Of a DNA stretch of 51,203 nucleotides, positions 24,471 to 32,716 are shown piece by piece. Each line of letters opens with the position of its first letter. Within the stretch, counting starts at the first letter, position 1. The notes below the pieces were generated by a model. That model was not told where the DNA came from. It did not search any database and saw only the letters and a program-made list of their open reading frames with translations. The stretch comes from Spartobacteria bacterium (lineage in GTDB: Bacteria > Verrucomicrobiota > Verrucomicrobiia > Chthoniobacterales > UBA6821). Made by a program: the position numbers and the translations under genes. The stretch spans positions 1-51,203 of the forward strand of contig CANIVT010000016.1 in assembly GCA_947471565.1 (NCBI GenBank). Reading direction: 5' to 3'.

Positions 24471-26345
24471 TCAGGGAAGCGGCGTAAGGCGGGCAACAAA
24501 GCCCCCTTTGCCACGTATTGTGAGGGGAATGCTGTCCTTGGCTCCGACGCTATAGTTCTTACGCGACCACGAATCGTTCCGATCCGGGGCGTCCGCCCAT
24601 TGGTCGACGGAGTAAGTTCCCTGCCCTAGGAACCCCAACGGCAGGTTGAGTTCGGCCGTTTCACCGGAATTGATCACCCCGATGAACCATTCCTTACCGC
24701 TACGCCGAGCAAAAGCAGCCACGGATCCCACTTTACTGCCGGGGAGAACCACGGTCTCGTCCCATACGGAGGGGATGGACTTAAGCAAATCGATGCTCTC
24801 GTTCCCCAAGTAGTGATCGGGTCGGTCGGCATAGCATAGGAAGGGAGAGGTGAACACAATAGCTTGGGCCAGTTCCCGCGCCCAGGTGTAACCGTGAAGT
24901 TCATCGGGATTGAAGACGGTGGGGGTGTAGTCGCCGTGGCCTGCCAAATAGCGGTTGAATGGCAAGACGGCATCATGCTCGGGTGGCAGGATGCGATGAT
25001 AGCGGTTGATGTGCCATTCGTGTCCGCGGACGGCCTCGCGGCTGATTTCATTGGGCCAGGTTCGATCCCGCCCTGAGGGTTTCACAGCCCCGTGAAAATC
25101 GACAAGAAGATGCAGTGCAGCGGCTTCGCGGAGCACATCATCGTACCAGTTAACCCAATCGAGACGGGCTGCGGGAGGAAAATCAATTTTCAGGCCGGCA
25201 ACTCCGGCCCGCTTGGCATTGTCAAAATAGGTTTTCCGGTCACTTGGATCGAAAACCTCCTTGGAATGAACCCAAATCACCACTTTTACGTTCTGAGTAT
25301 TTGCGTAATCGACCACGCCCTTGAGGCACTTCCATTGGTCTTTGTCCCCGTCTTTCCAATTCCTCCACCCTTCGTCAATCAGGTAATATTCAAAGCCCAG
25401 TTGTTTCGCCCAATCCACCCATTTTCTCTGCTCGGAGTACTTTGGAGCTCCACTGCTCCACCATTGCCAGACGGTGCGCCCTGGCTGGATCCAATCCGCG
25501 AGGGCGAGCTCTTTGGACGCCGGCGGGCATAGGTTATGATGGATATCGCTGTTGACGAGACCATTGAGATCGGGGGATACCATCGTCACCCGCCAAGGGG
25601 AAATAATGTCACCCGTGGCGTTCCACCCCTCCTTGTCGGCGTGGAAAAGGGCGGAAAGCCCCCCTTGCGGCGTCACTTTGAGTGCCATATCGCTGTAGTT
25701 CACCAGGTTGGCCTCGGATACCACGGCGTACCCGATGCCATCCGGGAGTTCCACGGTGACGGGACTGCCCACCACCTTCTCGGGAGTGAGTTCCGAAACC
25801 TTGGCCTTGGCAAAGAGTCCCTCGTAACAGCCGATGTTATCCTGGGACCAGACGGTTGCGTTGCTTGGCAGTATCCATGCGGATGATTCCCCGTTCACCC
25901 TGCGTGTTCCGTTACCCGGCACAACGTAACGGTACGCTGCTCCGTCGTCGAACAAGCGGAACTCCAGGGTCCAAGGAGTATTGCTGGGGCCGCCGGTCAC
26001 AGGAATGGTTGCCACCTTGCAATAATTGACCGCGGTGGAGTGGACTCCCCGGGTTGGATAAGTCTCGTTGATTTCCGAGAAGGCGGGTTGTCCCAGCTTT
26101 GCGTTCGTCCCGAGGTCGTTGCCGTCGACGATGATCCCAATGGGGGAGGGGAGGAGCACGGTTTCCCCTCTGTTCTTGAGGGAGTAAGTCAGGCATCCGG
26201 CATCATTGAGCGAGATCGCAGCGGAAACCTGCCCGTTTGGACTCTTAACGACAATATTGGGAGCCTGCGCCGCCATTAGAGAAAACACCGAACATAGCAG
26301 CAGGCAGATCACTGCAATGCAGGTGAGTACGATTTTCGTTTTCAT
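24471..26345 (-). CDS. GH97 glycoside hydrolase (retaining type)
   Basis: 624 residues with a signal peptide (about 1-26, LMAAQAP). The N-terminal beta-super-sandwich begins IVVKSPNGQVSAAISL. The barrel contains WQWWSSGAPKY, FEYYLIDEGWRNW, VKVVIWVHSKE, and GLKIDF with Asp388. An Asp at this place matches the nucleophile of retaining GH97 alpha-galactosidases rather than inverting SusB-type glucosidases. The segments VDFHGAVKPSG and GHEWHINRYH follow. The C-terminal beta domain ends IRGKGGFVARLTPLP. It is divergent from paralogue 3 over an A+T-rich spacer and lies upstream of GH29 copy 2. Confidence 0.9.
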   Translation of the reverse strand: MKTKIVLTCIAVICLLLCSVFSLMAAQAPNIVVKSPNGQVSAAISLNDAGCLTYSLKNRGETVLLPSPIGIIVDGNDLGTNAKLGQPAFSEINETYPTRGVHSTAVNYCKVATIPVTGGPSNTPWTLEFRLFDDGAAYRYVVPGNGTRRVNGESSAWILPSNATVWSQDNIGCYEGLFAKAKVSELTPEKVVGSPVTVELPDGIGYAVVSEANLVNYSDMALKVTPQGGLSALFHADKEGWNATGDIISPWRVTMVSPDLNGLVNSDIHHNLCPPASKELALADWIQPGRTVWQWWSSGAPKYSEQRKWVDWAKQLGFEYYLIDEGWRNWKDGDKDQWKCLKGVVDYANTQNVKVVIWVHSKEVFDPSDRKTYFDNAKRAGVAGLKIDFPPAARLDWVNWYDDVLREAAALHLLVDFHGAVKPSGRDRTWPNEISREAVRGHEWHINRYHRILPPEHDAVLPFNRYLAGHGDYTPTVFNPDELHGYTWARELAQAIVFTSPFLCYADRPDHYLGNESIDLLKSIPSVWDETVVLPGSKVGSVAAFARRSGKEWFIGVINSGETAELNLPLGFLGQGTYSVDQWADAPDRNDSWSRKNYSVGAKDSIPLTIRGKGGFVARLTPLP

Positions 26346-26548
26346 ATTTATTGGATTCTATTAAACCTCAAAAAAAAGTACATTCTAATTGAGTGTATGA
26401 TGGTAGATATAAGCCGCTAGTTTTCTCAAAAATCGACATATTCACCTCCATTGCCACACTCCCCCGAATCTCTTTTTGAGGTATTGAACTCTCCGAATCA
26501 AAGAAAATCCCTCTGTCCTGATAACGGTTTGAAAAATACTCCCTGAAA

Positions 26549-28414
26549 ATGAATGTTTTAGTCCTTAAAAATTTCTCTCAACTTGTTGTAGTCCTCTTTT
26601 TGTTATCAATTATTTCCTCTTTGGTGGGGGCTGCCCCCCCATCGGTTCCTGAAACGAAAGCGGCGGATAGTGATGTATCGTCTCCGGCACCATCCACAGC
26701 CACCCCTCAATCTCTCAATACCTTTGGAGAGCGACGCAAGTGGATCATAGATACTGTCGTAGCTAACCCCGGTTCCTATGGGTCGTCAGACAACCCTTTC
26801 TTTGTTGCCGAAGCCTGCTTCCTTGCTGGGAAAATTGACGAAGGACGAGAAGTTGCCCGGAAAGGTTACCTTTATTGGAGTTCCAAAGATCCCCTTAAGG
26901 TACGCGCGACGGATTTCTTCCGACTGTGGCCGGCTATGGATTGTTACGTGCGCTACAAGCAATCCCTGGATGAGGAAAGCAAGGCCGCCTTCAAGAAGTT
27001 TATGACCGGCATTCGGTGCTACAGCTATGCCTATACCGCCAATCTGAGCATGGTGATGTGGACAACCCGGCTCTTGGGCGAGCAGGAATGGGGCTTTGAC
27101 GCGTTTGTCCCCATGGCGCCAAAAGACACGACTTCCCATTACAAAGCCGACCCTGAGATTCCCATGAAGAAACGCCTGATGGGAATGATCAATGCCCAAG
27201 CCATGACCGGCGGTGAGGAATATGCCTCACGTCCCTACGGATCGGCTAATCTGGCACCTATCCTAACTCTTGCCCAACTTGCAAGCGATCCGGAACTCAA
27301 ACTTCATGCGCGAATCGCGCACGAAACCTCGCTTGCCCGTTACGCATCAACCTGGCTCGAGGGAGCCATGGTCATCACGAGTCGTCGGAGTTATCCTGAT
27401 CTTTGGAACGACCCCATGGGTGTGGCCACCTGGTTCTGGGTCTTTTTCGGCGGTGAACTGCAGCCGGAGGTTCAAAGTCACGCGCTGGAAGCCGCGGTGC
27501 TGGGCGAGCCTGCACCTAGGCTTATTGAGTTTGCAGCCACCAACCGGGTCAAGCCATACAGTGTCTTTAGCCGATTTCAGGAGGGTTCCTCCGGACGACA
27601 GATTTCTTGGATCGAAAGCCGTTACGGACTCTTTAGCGAATCCTTTCACACGAAGCCGGGTCCCTTTGGCCAGACTTATCCGTTCGGCGTTCGCTGGATC
27701 GTTCCCAACGACCCGCACTTCACGGTCCTGTGGTTTTCCGTGCCGTCGTTGGACGAGAATAATACCGGAAGCCATCCGCACGGTTTCTCAGTTCGGAACC
27801 AGACGACGTTCCAACACGAGGACTCACTGTTATACGTGGTGAACACCGAGGCGGAGCAGTCCGCTAAATATCCGTATGGTCTGGCATTCGTTCCCGGAGG
27901 TGCGTCGGCGGTGATCGACGAGTCCAAGACCGCAGGGAGGATTTTTCTTCACTACCCGGGAGTGTTCATCTCATTCCAATGCACCAAGCCGTTCTCTTGG
28001 GATCCAACGGTTCCGATAAAGAGCCCCAGCGGCAAACCCCGCGCCGGCGACTCCGAGTTCCGGGTGCCGGGGCCGACTTTTGCCGCCGCCATTGAAACCG
28101 CGCCAGGAGAGGAGTTTCCCGGAGCATCTCCAGAGGAACGGCTAAAACTCTTTCGGGAAGCCATTCTTGCCAAAAGCAGGCTGAGTCTTTCAGAAACCAA
28201 ATCCCTGACTGGCAGTTACACCAACAGCCATGGGGTAGCGATTGCCCGGGTTTTCAAAGGAGCGGCGCAGGTCAATGGCAAGGGCGTGGATTTTGACAAT
28301 TGGCCAGTAATTGAGAGTCCCTGGGTCACTCAACCAACCAAAAGCGCTCCTCTCACCGTCACTGATGGGACGACGAAGCGCACGTATGATTTTCAGATTT
28401 GGACTATCAAGTAA
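26549..28414 (+). CDS. Secreted protein of an unnamed family, paralogue 3
   Basis: 621 residues with a signal peptide (about 1-28, SSLVGAAPP) and a Pro/Ser/Thr-rich linker to about residue 60. It is the shortest family member and gives the clearest core: EYASRPYG (224-231), SRRSYPDLW, HPHG (409-412), GRIFLHYPGVFISF, KPFSWDP, SPEERLKLFRE, and a closing KRTYDFQIWTIK. It aligns with paralogue 2 throughout except for the latter's FN3 tail. It is followed 91 bases later by the GH95 gene on the same strand. Conserved EYASRPYG and HxHG motifs are candidates for active-site or metal-binding residues; function is unknown. Confidence 0.75.
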   Translation: MNVLVLKNFSQLVVVLFLLSIISSLVGAAPPSVPETKAADSDVSSPAPSTATPQSLNTFGERRKWIIDTVVANPGSYGSSDNPFFVAEACFLAGKIDEGREVARKGYLYWSSKDPLKVRATDFFRLWPAMDCYVRYKQSLDEESKAAFKKFMTGIRCYSYAYTANLSMVMWTTRLLGEQEWGFDAFVPMAPKDTTSHYKADPEIPMKKRLMGMINAQAMTGGEEYASRPYGSANLAPILTLAQLASDPELKLHARIAHETSLARYASTWLEGAMVITSRRSYPDLWNDPMGVATWFWVFFGGELQPEVQSHALEAAVLGEPAPRLIEFAATNRVKPYSVFSRFQEGSSGRQISWIESRYGLFSESFHTKPGPFGQTYPFGVRWIVPNDPHFTVLWFSVPSLDENNTGSHPHGFSVRNQTTFQHEDSLLYVVNTEAEQSAKYPYGLAFVPGGASAVIDESKTAGRIFLHYPGVFISFQCTKPFSWDPTVPIKSPSGKPRAGDSEFRVPGPTFAAAIETAPGEEFPGASPEERLKLFREAILAKSRLSLSETKSLTGSYTNSHGVAIARVFKGAAQVNGKGVDFDNWPVIESPWVTQPTKSAPLTVTDGTTKRTYDFQIWTIK

Positions 28415-28431
28415 GTAGGACGGCTAATAAA

Positions 28432-28458
28432 AAATCCCCTCAAGCCCATAGGGGTTTT
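28432..28458 (+). terminator. Imperfect hairpin between paralogue 3 and GH95
   Basis: aaatcccct and aggggtttt pair with one bulge around a loop of about nine bases, and four T residues end the right arm. It may only attenuate transcription into the GH95 gene. Confidence 0.4.
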
Positions 28459-28505
28459 GCAAGGATCAATAGGGCTTCTGTTATTAAACTCTTCAAATCA
28501 TCGCC

Positions 28506-30839
28506 ATGAAACGCTCACTTCTCCCCTTGTTCTGGCTTTTATTCACATGCCTTGGATCTGCGAACACCACAGTCCTTGAGTCCATTAATTGGCCGCGGTT
28601 CATGGCGCGGCACGACATGGTTTGGGAACGCCTGCCGACGAGATGGACAGAGGCGCCGCATTTCGGCAACGCCATGCTCGGGTCGATGTTCTTTCAACAA
28701 AAGAATGAGTTAATATTACAAGTTTTCCGCGCGGACGTGCAGGAGCACCGCGATAACTCCTTCGGTTGGACAGCCTATAGCCGACCACGCCTGACCATTG
28801 GTGCGTTCGAGTTGAAGCCCGTGGGTAAAATCCAGGGCGGCAACCTGCGCACGGATCTGTGGAACGCGGAGTTGACGGGAACGATCACGACTGACCAGGG
28901 GGAAATCCGGCTACGCCATTTCGTTCACGCAGAAGATATGGCAATCGTGACGGAAATCTGGACCACCCCCGGTGAAGCCGCCTGCCAGTGGTCCTGGCAA
29001 CCCGCACCCGCGCAGAGCGTACGCAAAGGGTATCCTACAAATTCCGCGGAGCTTGCCGAGTACGTCAAAAAATACGGGGAAGCCGATGCTAAAAAACTGA
29101 AAGCCCCGGAGCCGAATCCACCCGGAAGACTTGAAAGCAAAGGAACGGTGAATGTTTGGACCCAGGATCTGCTCTATGGAGGCCAATATGCCACCGCCTG
29201 GACGGAACTCGACAAAGGGAACGGCCACCGCATCCACCTTGCCACGATCGCCAACAGCTACCCTGAAAAAATAGCCCGCAAGGAGGCGCTTAAAACGATC
29301 GGCGAATTGGGCGCATGCGATCTGGCAAGTGCCGAGGCGTCCCATCGGGATTGGTGGCACCGATATTATCAGCAGAGTTTTGTCACTCTTCCGGAAACCC
29401 GGCTGGAAACACTCTATTGGAACAGCATCTTCCGCTACGGATGCACCGCACGCACCGGGCGTGCATTCGTCGATTGCCCCGGTATCTGGTTCCAAGGTGG
29501 CCAATGGCCTTACATCACCACGGATTACAACATCCAGACCGCGCTCTGGGGCGTTTATGCAGCCAACCGCCTGGATATCGGCGGCGAACTGATGGAAACC
29601 CTTCACCGCAGCCGCGCAGCTCTGGCAAGCAACGTGAGGCCCGTCGAGTGGCAGAATGACTCCGCCTATCTGAGTGTGGCCACCCAGCCGGATATGATCT
29701 CTCCGCGCGATCAGGACATGCGTTACTGGAATCTCATGGGCTGCTTACCGTGGGCTCTTCACAACTGCTGGTGGCAATACCGTTACTCGATGGATGACGA
29801 CATGCTGAGGGAAAAGTTTTTTCCACTCTTGCGCCGATCCGTGAATTTCTACCTGCATCTGCTCCGGGAGGAGAACGGTAAGTTGAGACTGCCGCCCACG
29901 TATTCGCCTGAATCGGGCGTTTTTGAGGATTGCAATTTCGATTTATCGCTCCTGCGCTGGGGGTGCCGGACGCTGCTCTGGAGCGCGGCGCGCCTTCACA
30001 TCGACGATCCCCTCATTCCCAAGTGGAAGGACGTGCTTGAGCGCTTGGTTGATTTTCCAGCCGACGAAAACGGTTTTCGCCTTGGTAGCAACAAACCTGC
30101 TGAGGCAAACCATCGCCACGGTTCTCACCTGCTCATGATCTACCCGCTTTATCTGGTTAATATCGACCAACCGGGTACCGCCGAAGTCCTGCGTGAATCC
30201 GTCGAACGTTTCAGCCGTACCAAGCATCTGCCTGCCATGGTGGCCACTCACAGCGTCCCTGCGGCCACGGCCATCGGCGATGGCAACCTTGCGCTCGATG
30301 GCCTTCATAAACAGATCGCCAATCTCTTTCCCAACGGCATGTGGTTCAATCCTTGCTGCCTTGAGTCCTCCCTCTCCGCGGCCAATGGCATCCAGACAAT
30401 GCTAATCCAGAGCTGGGGTGATACCCTGCGCATCTTTCCGGCCGTTCCATCGGCATGGCCAGACGTCGCCTTCCACAATCTGCGAGCAGAAGGGGCTTTT
30501 TTGGTCAGCGGCGTTCGAAAAGGGGGCAAAACCGAATGGGTGCGCATCAAGAGCTTGGCAGGTGAACCGTGCCGAGTGAAAACGGACCTTCCCCCACCTG
30601 TTCGCTGCAGTCTTACGAAAGATCTCCTCACACCAAACGCCAGCGGAGCCTATGAATTGAATCTACGGAAGGGGGAGGAAGCTATGCTCCACTCAGGCAC
30701 CAGCATGCCGGAAACAAGAATCACCGAAGTTCCTGAGGAGCCAAGTCTGTGCCGCAGCTTTGGTCTCAAAGCCAAAAAGGAACAAGACAAGGAACAGAGG
30801 AATCAAAACGGGAGTGGCGTTAAAAATGCAGTTTTTTGA
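28506..30839 (+). CDS. GH95-family alpha-L-fucosidase/galactosidase
   Basis: 777 residues with a signal peptide (about 1-19). The N-terminal beta region contains WTEAPHFGNAMLGSMFF, a diverged form of the GH95 W-x-E-A-x-P-x-GNG opening. The (alpha/alpha) barrel carries YSPESG (Glu469), HRHGSHLLMIYPLY (His536-His541) and LRIFPAVPSAWPD. The C-terminal AFLVSGVRKGGKTEWVRIKS completes the family pattern. It is an inverting exo-enzyme expected to remove alpha-1,2-linked L-fucose or L-galactose. The last 35 residues are charged and without homology. The stop codon lies inside an 11-bp palindrome. Confidence 0.78.
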   Translation: MKRSLLPLFWLLFTCLGSANTTVLESINWPRFMARHDMVWERLPTRWTEAPHFGNAMLGSMFFQQKNELILQVFRADVQEHRDNSFGWTAYSRPRLTIGAFELKPVGKIQGGNLRTDLWNAELTGTITTDQGEIRLRHFVHAEDMAIVTEIWTTPGEAACQWSWQPAPAQSVRKGYPTNSAELAEYVKKYGEADAKKLKAPEPNPPGRLESKGTVNVWTQDLLYGGQYATAWTELDKGNGHRIHLATIANSYPEKIARKEALKTIGELGACDLASAEASHRDWWHRYYQQSFVTLPETRLETLYWNSIFRYGCTARTGRAFVDCPGIWFQGGQWPYITTDYNIQTALWGVYAANRLDIGGELMETLHRSRAALASNVRPVEWQNDSAYLSVATQPDMISPRDQDMRYWNLMGCLPWALHNCWWQYRYSMDDDMLREKFFPLLRRSVNFYLHLLREENGKLRLPPTYSPESGVFEDCNFDLSLLRWGCRTLLWSAARLHIDDPLIPKWKDVLERLVDFPADENGFRLGSNKPAEANHRHGSHLLMIYPLYLVNIDQPGTAEVLRESVERFSRTKHLPAMVATHSVPAATAIGDGNLALDGLHKQIANLFPNGMWFNPCCLESSLSAANGIQTMLIQSWGDTLRIFPAVPSAWPDVAFHNLRAEGAFLVSGVRKGGKTEWVRIKSLAGEPCRVKTDLPPPVRCSLTKDLLTPNASGAYELNLRKGEEAMLHSGTSMPETRITEVPEEPSLCRSFGLKAKKEQDKEQRNQNGSGVKNAVF

Positions 30840-30864
30840 TCGAGAAAAGATCGGATCAAAAAAC
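30831..30864. terminator. Palindromic terminator after GH95
   Basis: gttttttgatc (30831-30841) and gatcaaaaaac (30854-30864) pair perfectly over 11 bp around a 12-base loop. The T-rich left arm and A-rich right arm allow function on either strand. The GH95 stop at 30837-30839 is inside the left arm. Confidence 0.6.
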
Positions 30865-31144
30865 TCCAAAAGTATGAACTTGATGGGCTTTTCCTGATCA
30901 GGGATTAGGCCCGGAGGTATTTGGTTTCGAGTTCTTCATCCGCTGGACCTGCCCATCGGAGAGAGGGCATTTGAAAAAATGAGGTCCTGTTGCGCAACAA
31001 GGGTGAGCGGCAGGAAACGAAAAAAGCAGGTGCAGTTGGAACCTTCTGATTTGGAACGTATTAGCTTACCCCGATGATTGAGCTGGAGCTGGGTTGAGGC
31101 ATTGCCCCAAGGGTACCCTTGGGGGCAGCACTCAAACCCAGACC
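30865..31144. other. Gene-free spacer before the IS3 fragment
   Basis: No convincing gene is present on either strand. The one clear feature is a perfect 20-bp palindrome, ccccaagggtacccttgggg, at 31105-31124, just upstream of the transposase fragment. It may belong to the insertion sequence or be an operator. Confidence 0.4.
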
Positions 31145-31281
31145 ATGAGGAAAACACGACACACAGAAGAGACGATCATCCAGGTGCTCAACGAAACACG
31201 ATCAGGAGGGGTAGTCAGTGAGATCTGCAGGAGATACGGCATCAGTGAAGCCACCTTCTACAAGTGGAAGCAGAAGTGCGG
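31145..31281 (+). pseudogene. IS3-type transposase OrfA fragment
   Basis: The frame starts MRKTRHTEETIIQVLNETR and carries the helix-turn-helix VVSEICRRYGISEATFYKWK typical of IS3-family OrfA. After KWKQKCG the match ends. The remaining residues are an antisense reading of the end of the adjacent transporter gene, whose stop is at 31296-31298. No OrfB or second IS end is visible. It is a dead remnant of about 46 codons, cut at the transporter boundary. Confidence 0.82.
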
Positions 31282-31295
31282 TTCTCGATGCGCTT

Positions 31296-32564
31296 TTATC
31301 GGGATTCCGTTTGGTTCCTGACGAGCAGCAGGGCGACCAGGCTGATCAGGGCCATCGCGGCGAGATAGAGGCCGACCGATCCAAGTCCGTGGCTAAGTGC
31401 CAGCGCGGTCGCGGCATAGGGCGTGAGCGAGGCGCCTAGGATTCCGGCGATGTTGAAGGCAATCGATGCTCCGGTGTATCGCACCTCCACGGGGAAGAGT
31501 TCCGAGAGAAAGGTTCCGAGCGGCGCATAGGTGACCCCCATGAGGAGGAATCCGATCACGAGTGTCGAGACGACCCCCGGAGTGCCTGCGGAGAAAAGCC
31601 ATCCGAAACAGAGCCCGAAGATCAGGATCGCCACGGTGGCAAGGAGGAGCATGTTCCGGCGACCGATCCGGGTGGCGAACCATGCCGTGCAGGGAATCGA
31701 GAGAGCAAAGAACAGGACGCCGGAGAGTTGGAGAATCAGGAAAGTTTCCCGCGAGTAGCCAAGTTTTGTCGTGCCCCAGGAAAGGGAGAAGACGATCAGG
31801 ATGTAGAAGATCACGAAGGTCGCCACCGCGGCAAAGGTGGCAGGAATCACGATGCGGAGATGATGGCGGACGATATCGAGCATCGGGATAGCGACATGTT
31901 TCCCCTTGGAAGCAGCCTCCAGAAAGGCCGGCGTCTCGGTGATGTTCAGGCGGACGTAGAGCCCCACGAGCACGAGGATGCTGCTGGCGAGGAAGGGCAG
32001 ACGCCATCCCCACGACAGAAAGGCGGAGTCATCGAGGCATTTGGTGAGGATAAGAAAGATCCCCCCTGAGAAGAGGAATCCTATCGGTGCTCCGAGTTGG
32101 GGGAACATCCCGTACCAGTCGCGTTTTCCGGGAGGGGCGTTCTCCGTGGCCAGCAGGACGGCGCCGCCCCATTCCCCGCCGAGGCCGAATCCCTGTCCGA
32201 ATCGGCAGAGGGCGAGCAGGGCGGATGCTGCAACGCCGATCGAGCTGTAGGTGGGGAGGAGACCGATCGCCACGGTGGAGAGTCCCATGGTCAGGAGTGC
32301 TGCGACCAGGGTTGCTTTTCTACCGATTCGGTCACCGAAATGCCCGAAAAAAATCGAACCGAGCGGGCGGGCGAAGAAGGCCAGAGCGAAGGTCGCGAGC
32401 GACTGCAGTGTAGCCGCCGTCGCATCCCCTTGGGGGAAGAAGAGCTTCGGGAAAACCAGCACCGCCGCCGTGGCGTAGATGTAGAAGTCAAAGAACTCGA
32501 TGGCCGTGCCTGCGAGGCTGGCCATCAGGATCCGGATGGGGGAGTTTGGGCGAGGGGCGGACAT
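31296..32564 (-). CDS. MFS transporter, metabolite:H+ symporter (MHS) family
   Basis: 422 residues with about 12 membrane helices. The MHS signatures are present: GTAIEFFDFYIYATAAVLVF at the first helix, FARPLGSIFFGHFGDRIGRK in loop 2-3, and RFGQGFGLGGEWGGAVLLA. Family members import organic acids, proline or betaine with protons. The substrate here is unknown. The gene is single, with its 3' end touching a broken insertion sequence. Confidence 0.88.
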   Translation of the reverse strand: MSAPRPNSPIRILMASLAGTAIEFFDFYIYATAAVLVFPKLFFPQGDATAATLQSLATFALAFFARPLGSIFFGHFGDRIGRKATLVAALLTMGLSTVAIGLLPTYSSIGVAASALLALCRFGQGFGLGGEWGGAVLLATENAPPGKRDWYGMFPQLGAPIGFLFSGGIFLILTKCLDDSAFLSWGWRLPFLASSILVLVGLYVRLNITETPAFLEAASKGKHVAIPMLDIVRHHLRIVIPATFAAVATFVIFYILIVFSLSWGTTKLGYSRETFLILQLSGVLFFALSIPCTAWFATRIGRRNMLLLATVAILIFGLCFGWLFSAGTPGVVSTLVIGFLLMGVTYAPLGTFLSELFPVEVRYTGASIAFNIAGILGASLTPYAATALALSHGLGSVGLYLAAMALISLVALLLVRNQTESR

Positions 32565-32597
32565 CGTAGGAGGAAAGAAAAGCTGAAAACCTGAAAT

Positions 32598-32621
32598 GCT
32601 AAAAAGCTAAAAAGCTAAAAG
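32598..32621 (+). repeat. Tandem octamer (gctaaaaa)x3, left side of tex
   Basis: gctaaaaa at 32598-32605 and 32606-32613 and gctaaaag at 32614-32621 are contiguous. Related words (ctgaaaa, cctgaaa) stand just before. The reverse complement (agcttttt, agctttt) occurs at 35173-35188 on the other side of tex. Confidence 0.6.
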
Positions 32622-32683
32622 GGTGAAATGGGAATCAGAGATAAAGTCGATTGCCACCAGGTTCCTGTGGCATCCCCAATTTT

Positions 32684-32711
32684 TTCATTCTTCATTCATC
32701 CTTTTTCATTT
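32684..32711 (+). repeat. TTCATTC heptamer array
   Basis: Four units of 7 bases: ttcattc, ttcattc, atccttt, ttcattt. It lies a few bases beyond the 3' end of tex. Confidence 0.55.
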
Positions 32712-32716
32712 CCCCC

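Noticed and set aside
26366-26481. Inverted repeat cctcaaaaa/tttttgagg in the divergent spacer before paralogue 3 as an operator
   Set aside because: The arms are about 100 bases apart and A-rich, so a chance match is likely; nothing similar was found in the other divergent spacer.
16003-28414. Assigning the three paralogues to heparinase II/III or alginate lyase families
   Set aside because: Their overall layout is similar, but I could not find the catalytic signatures of those families, so no name is given.
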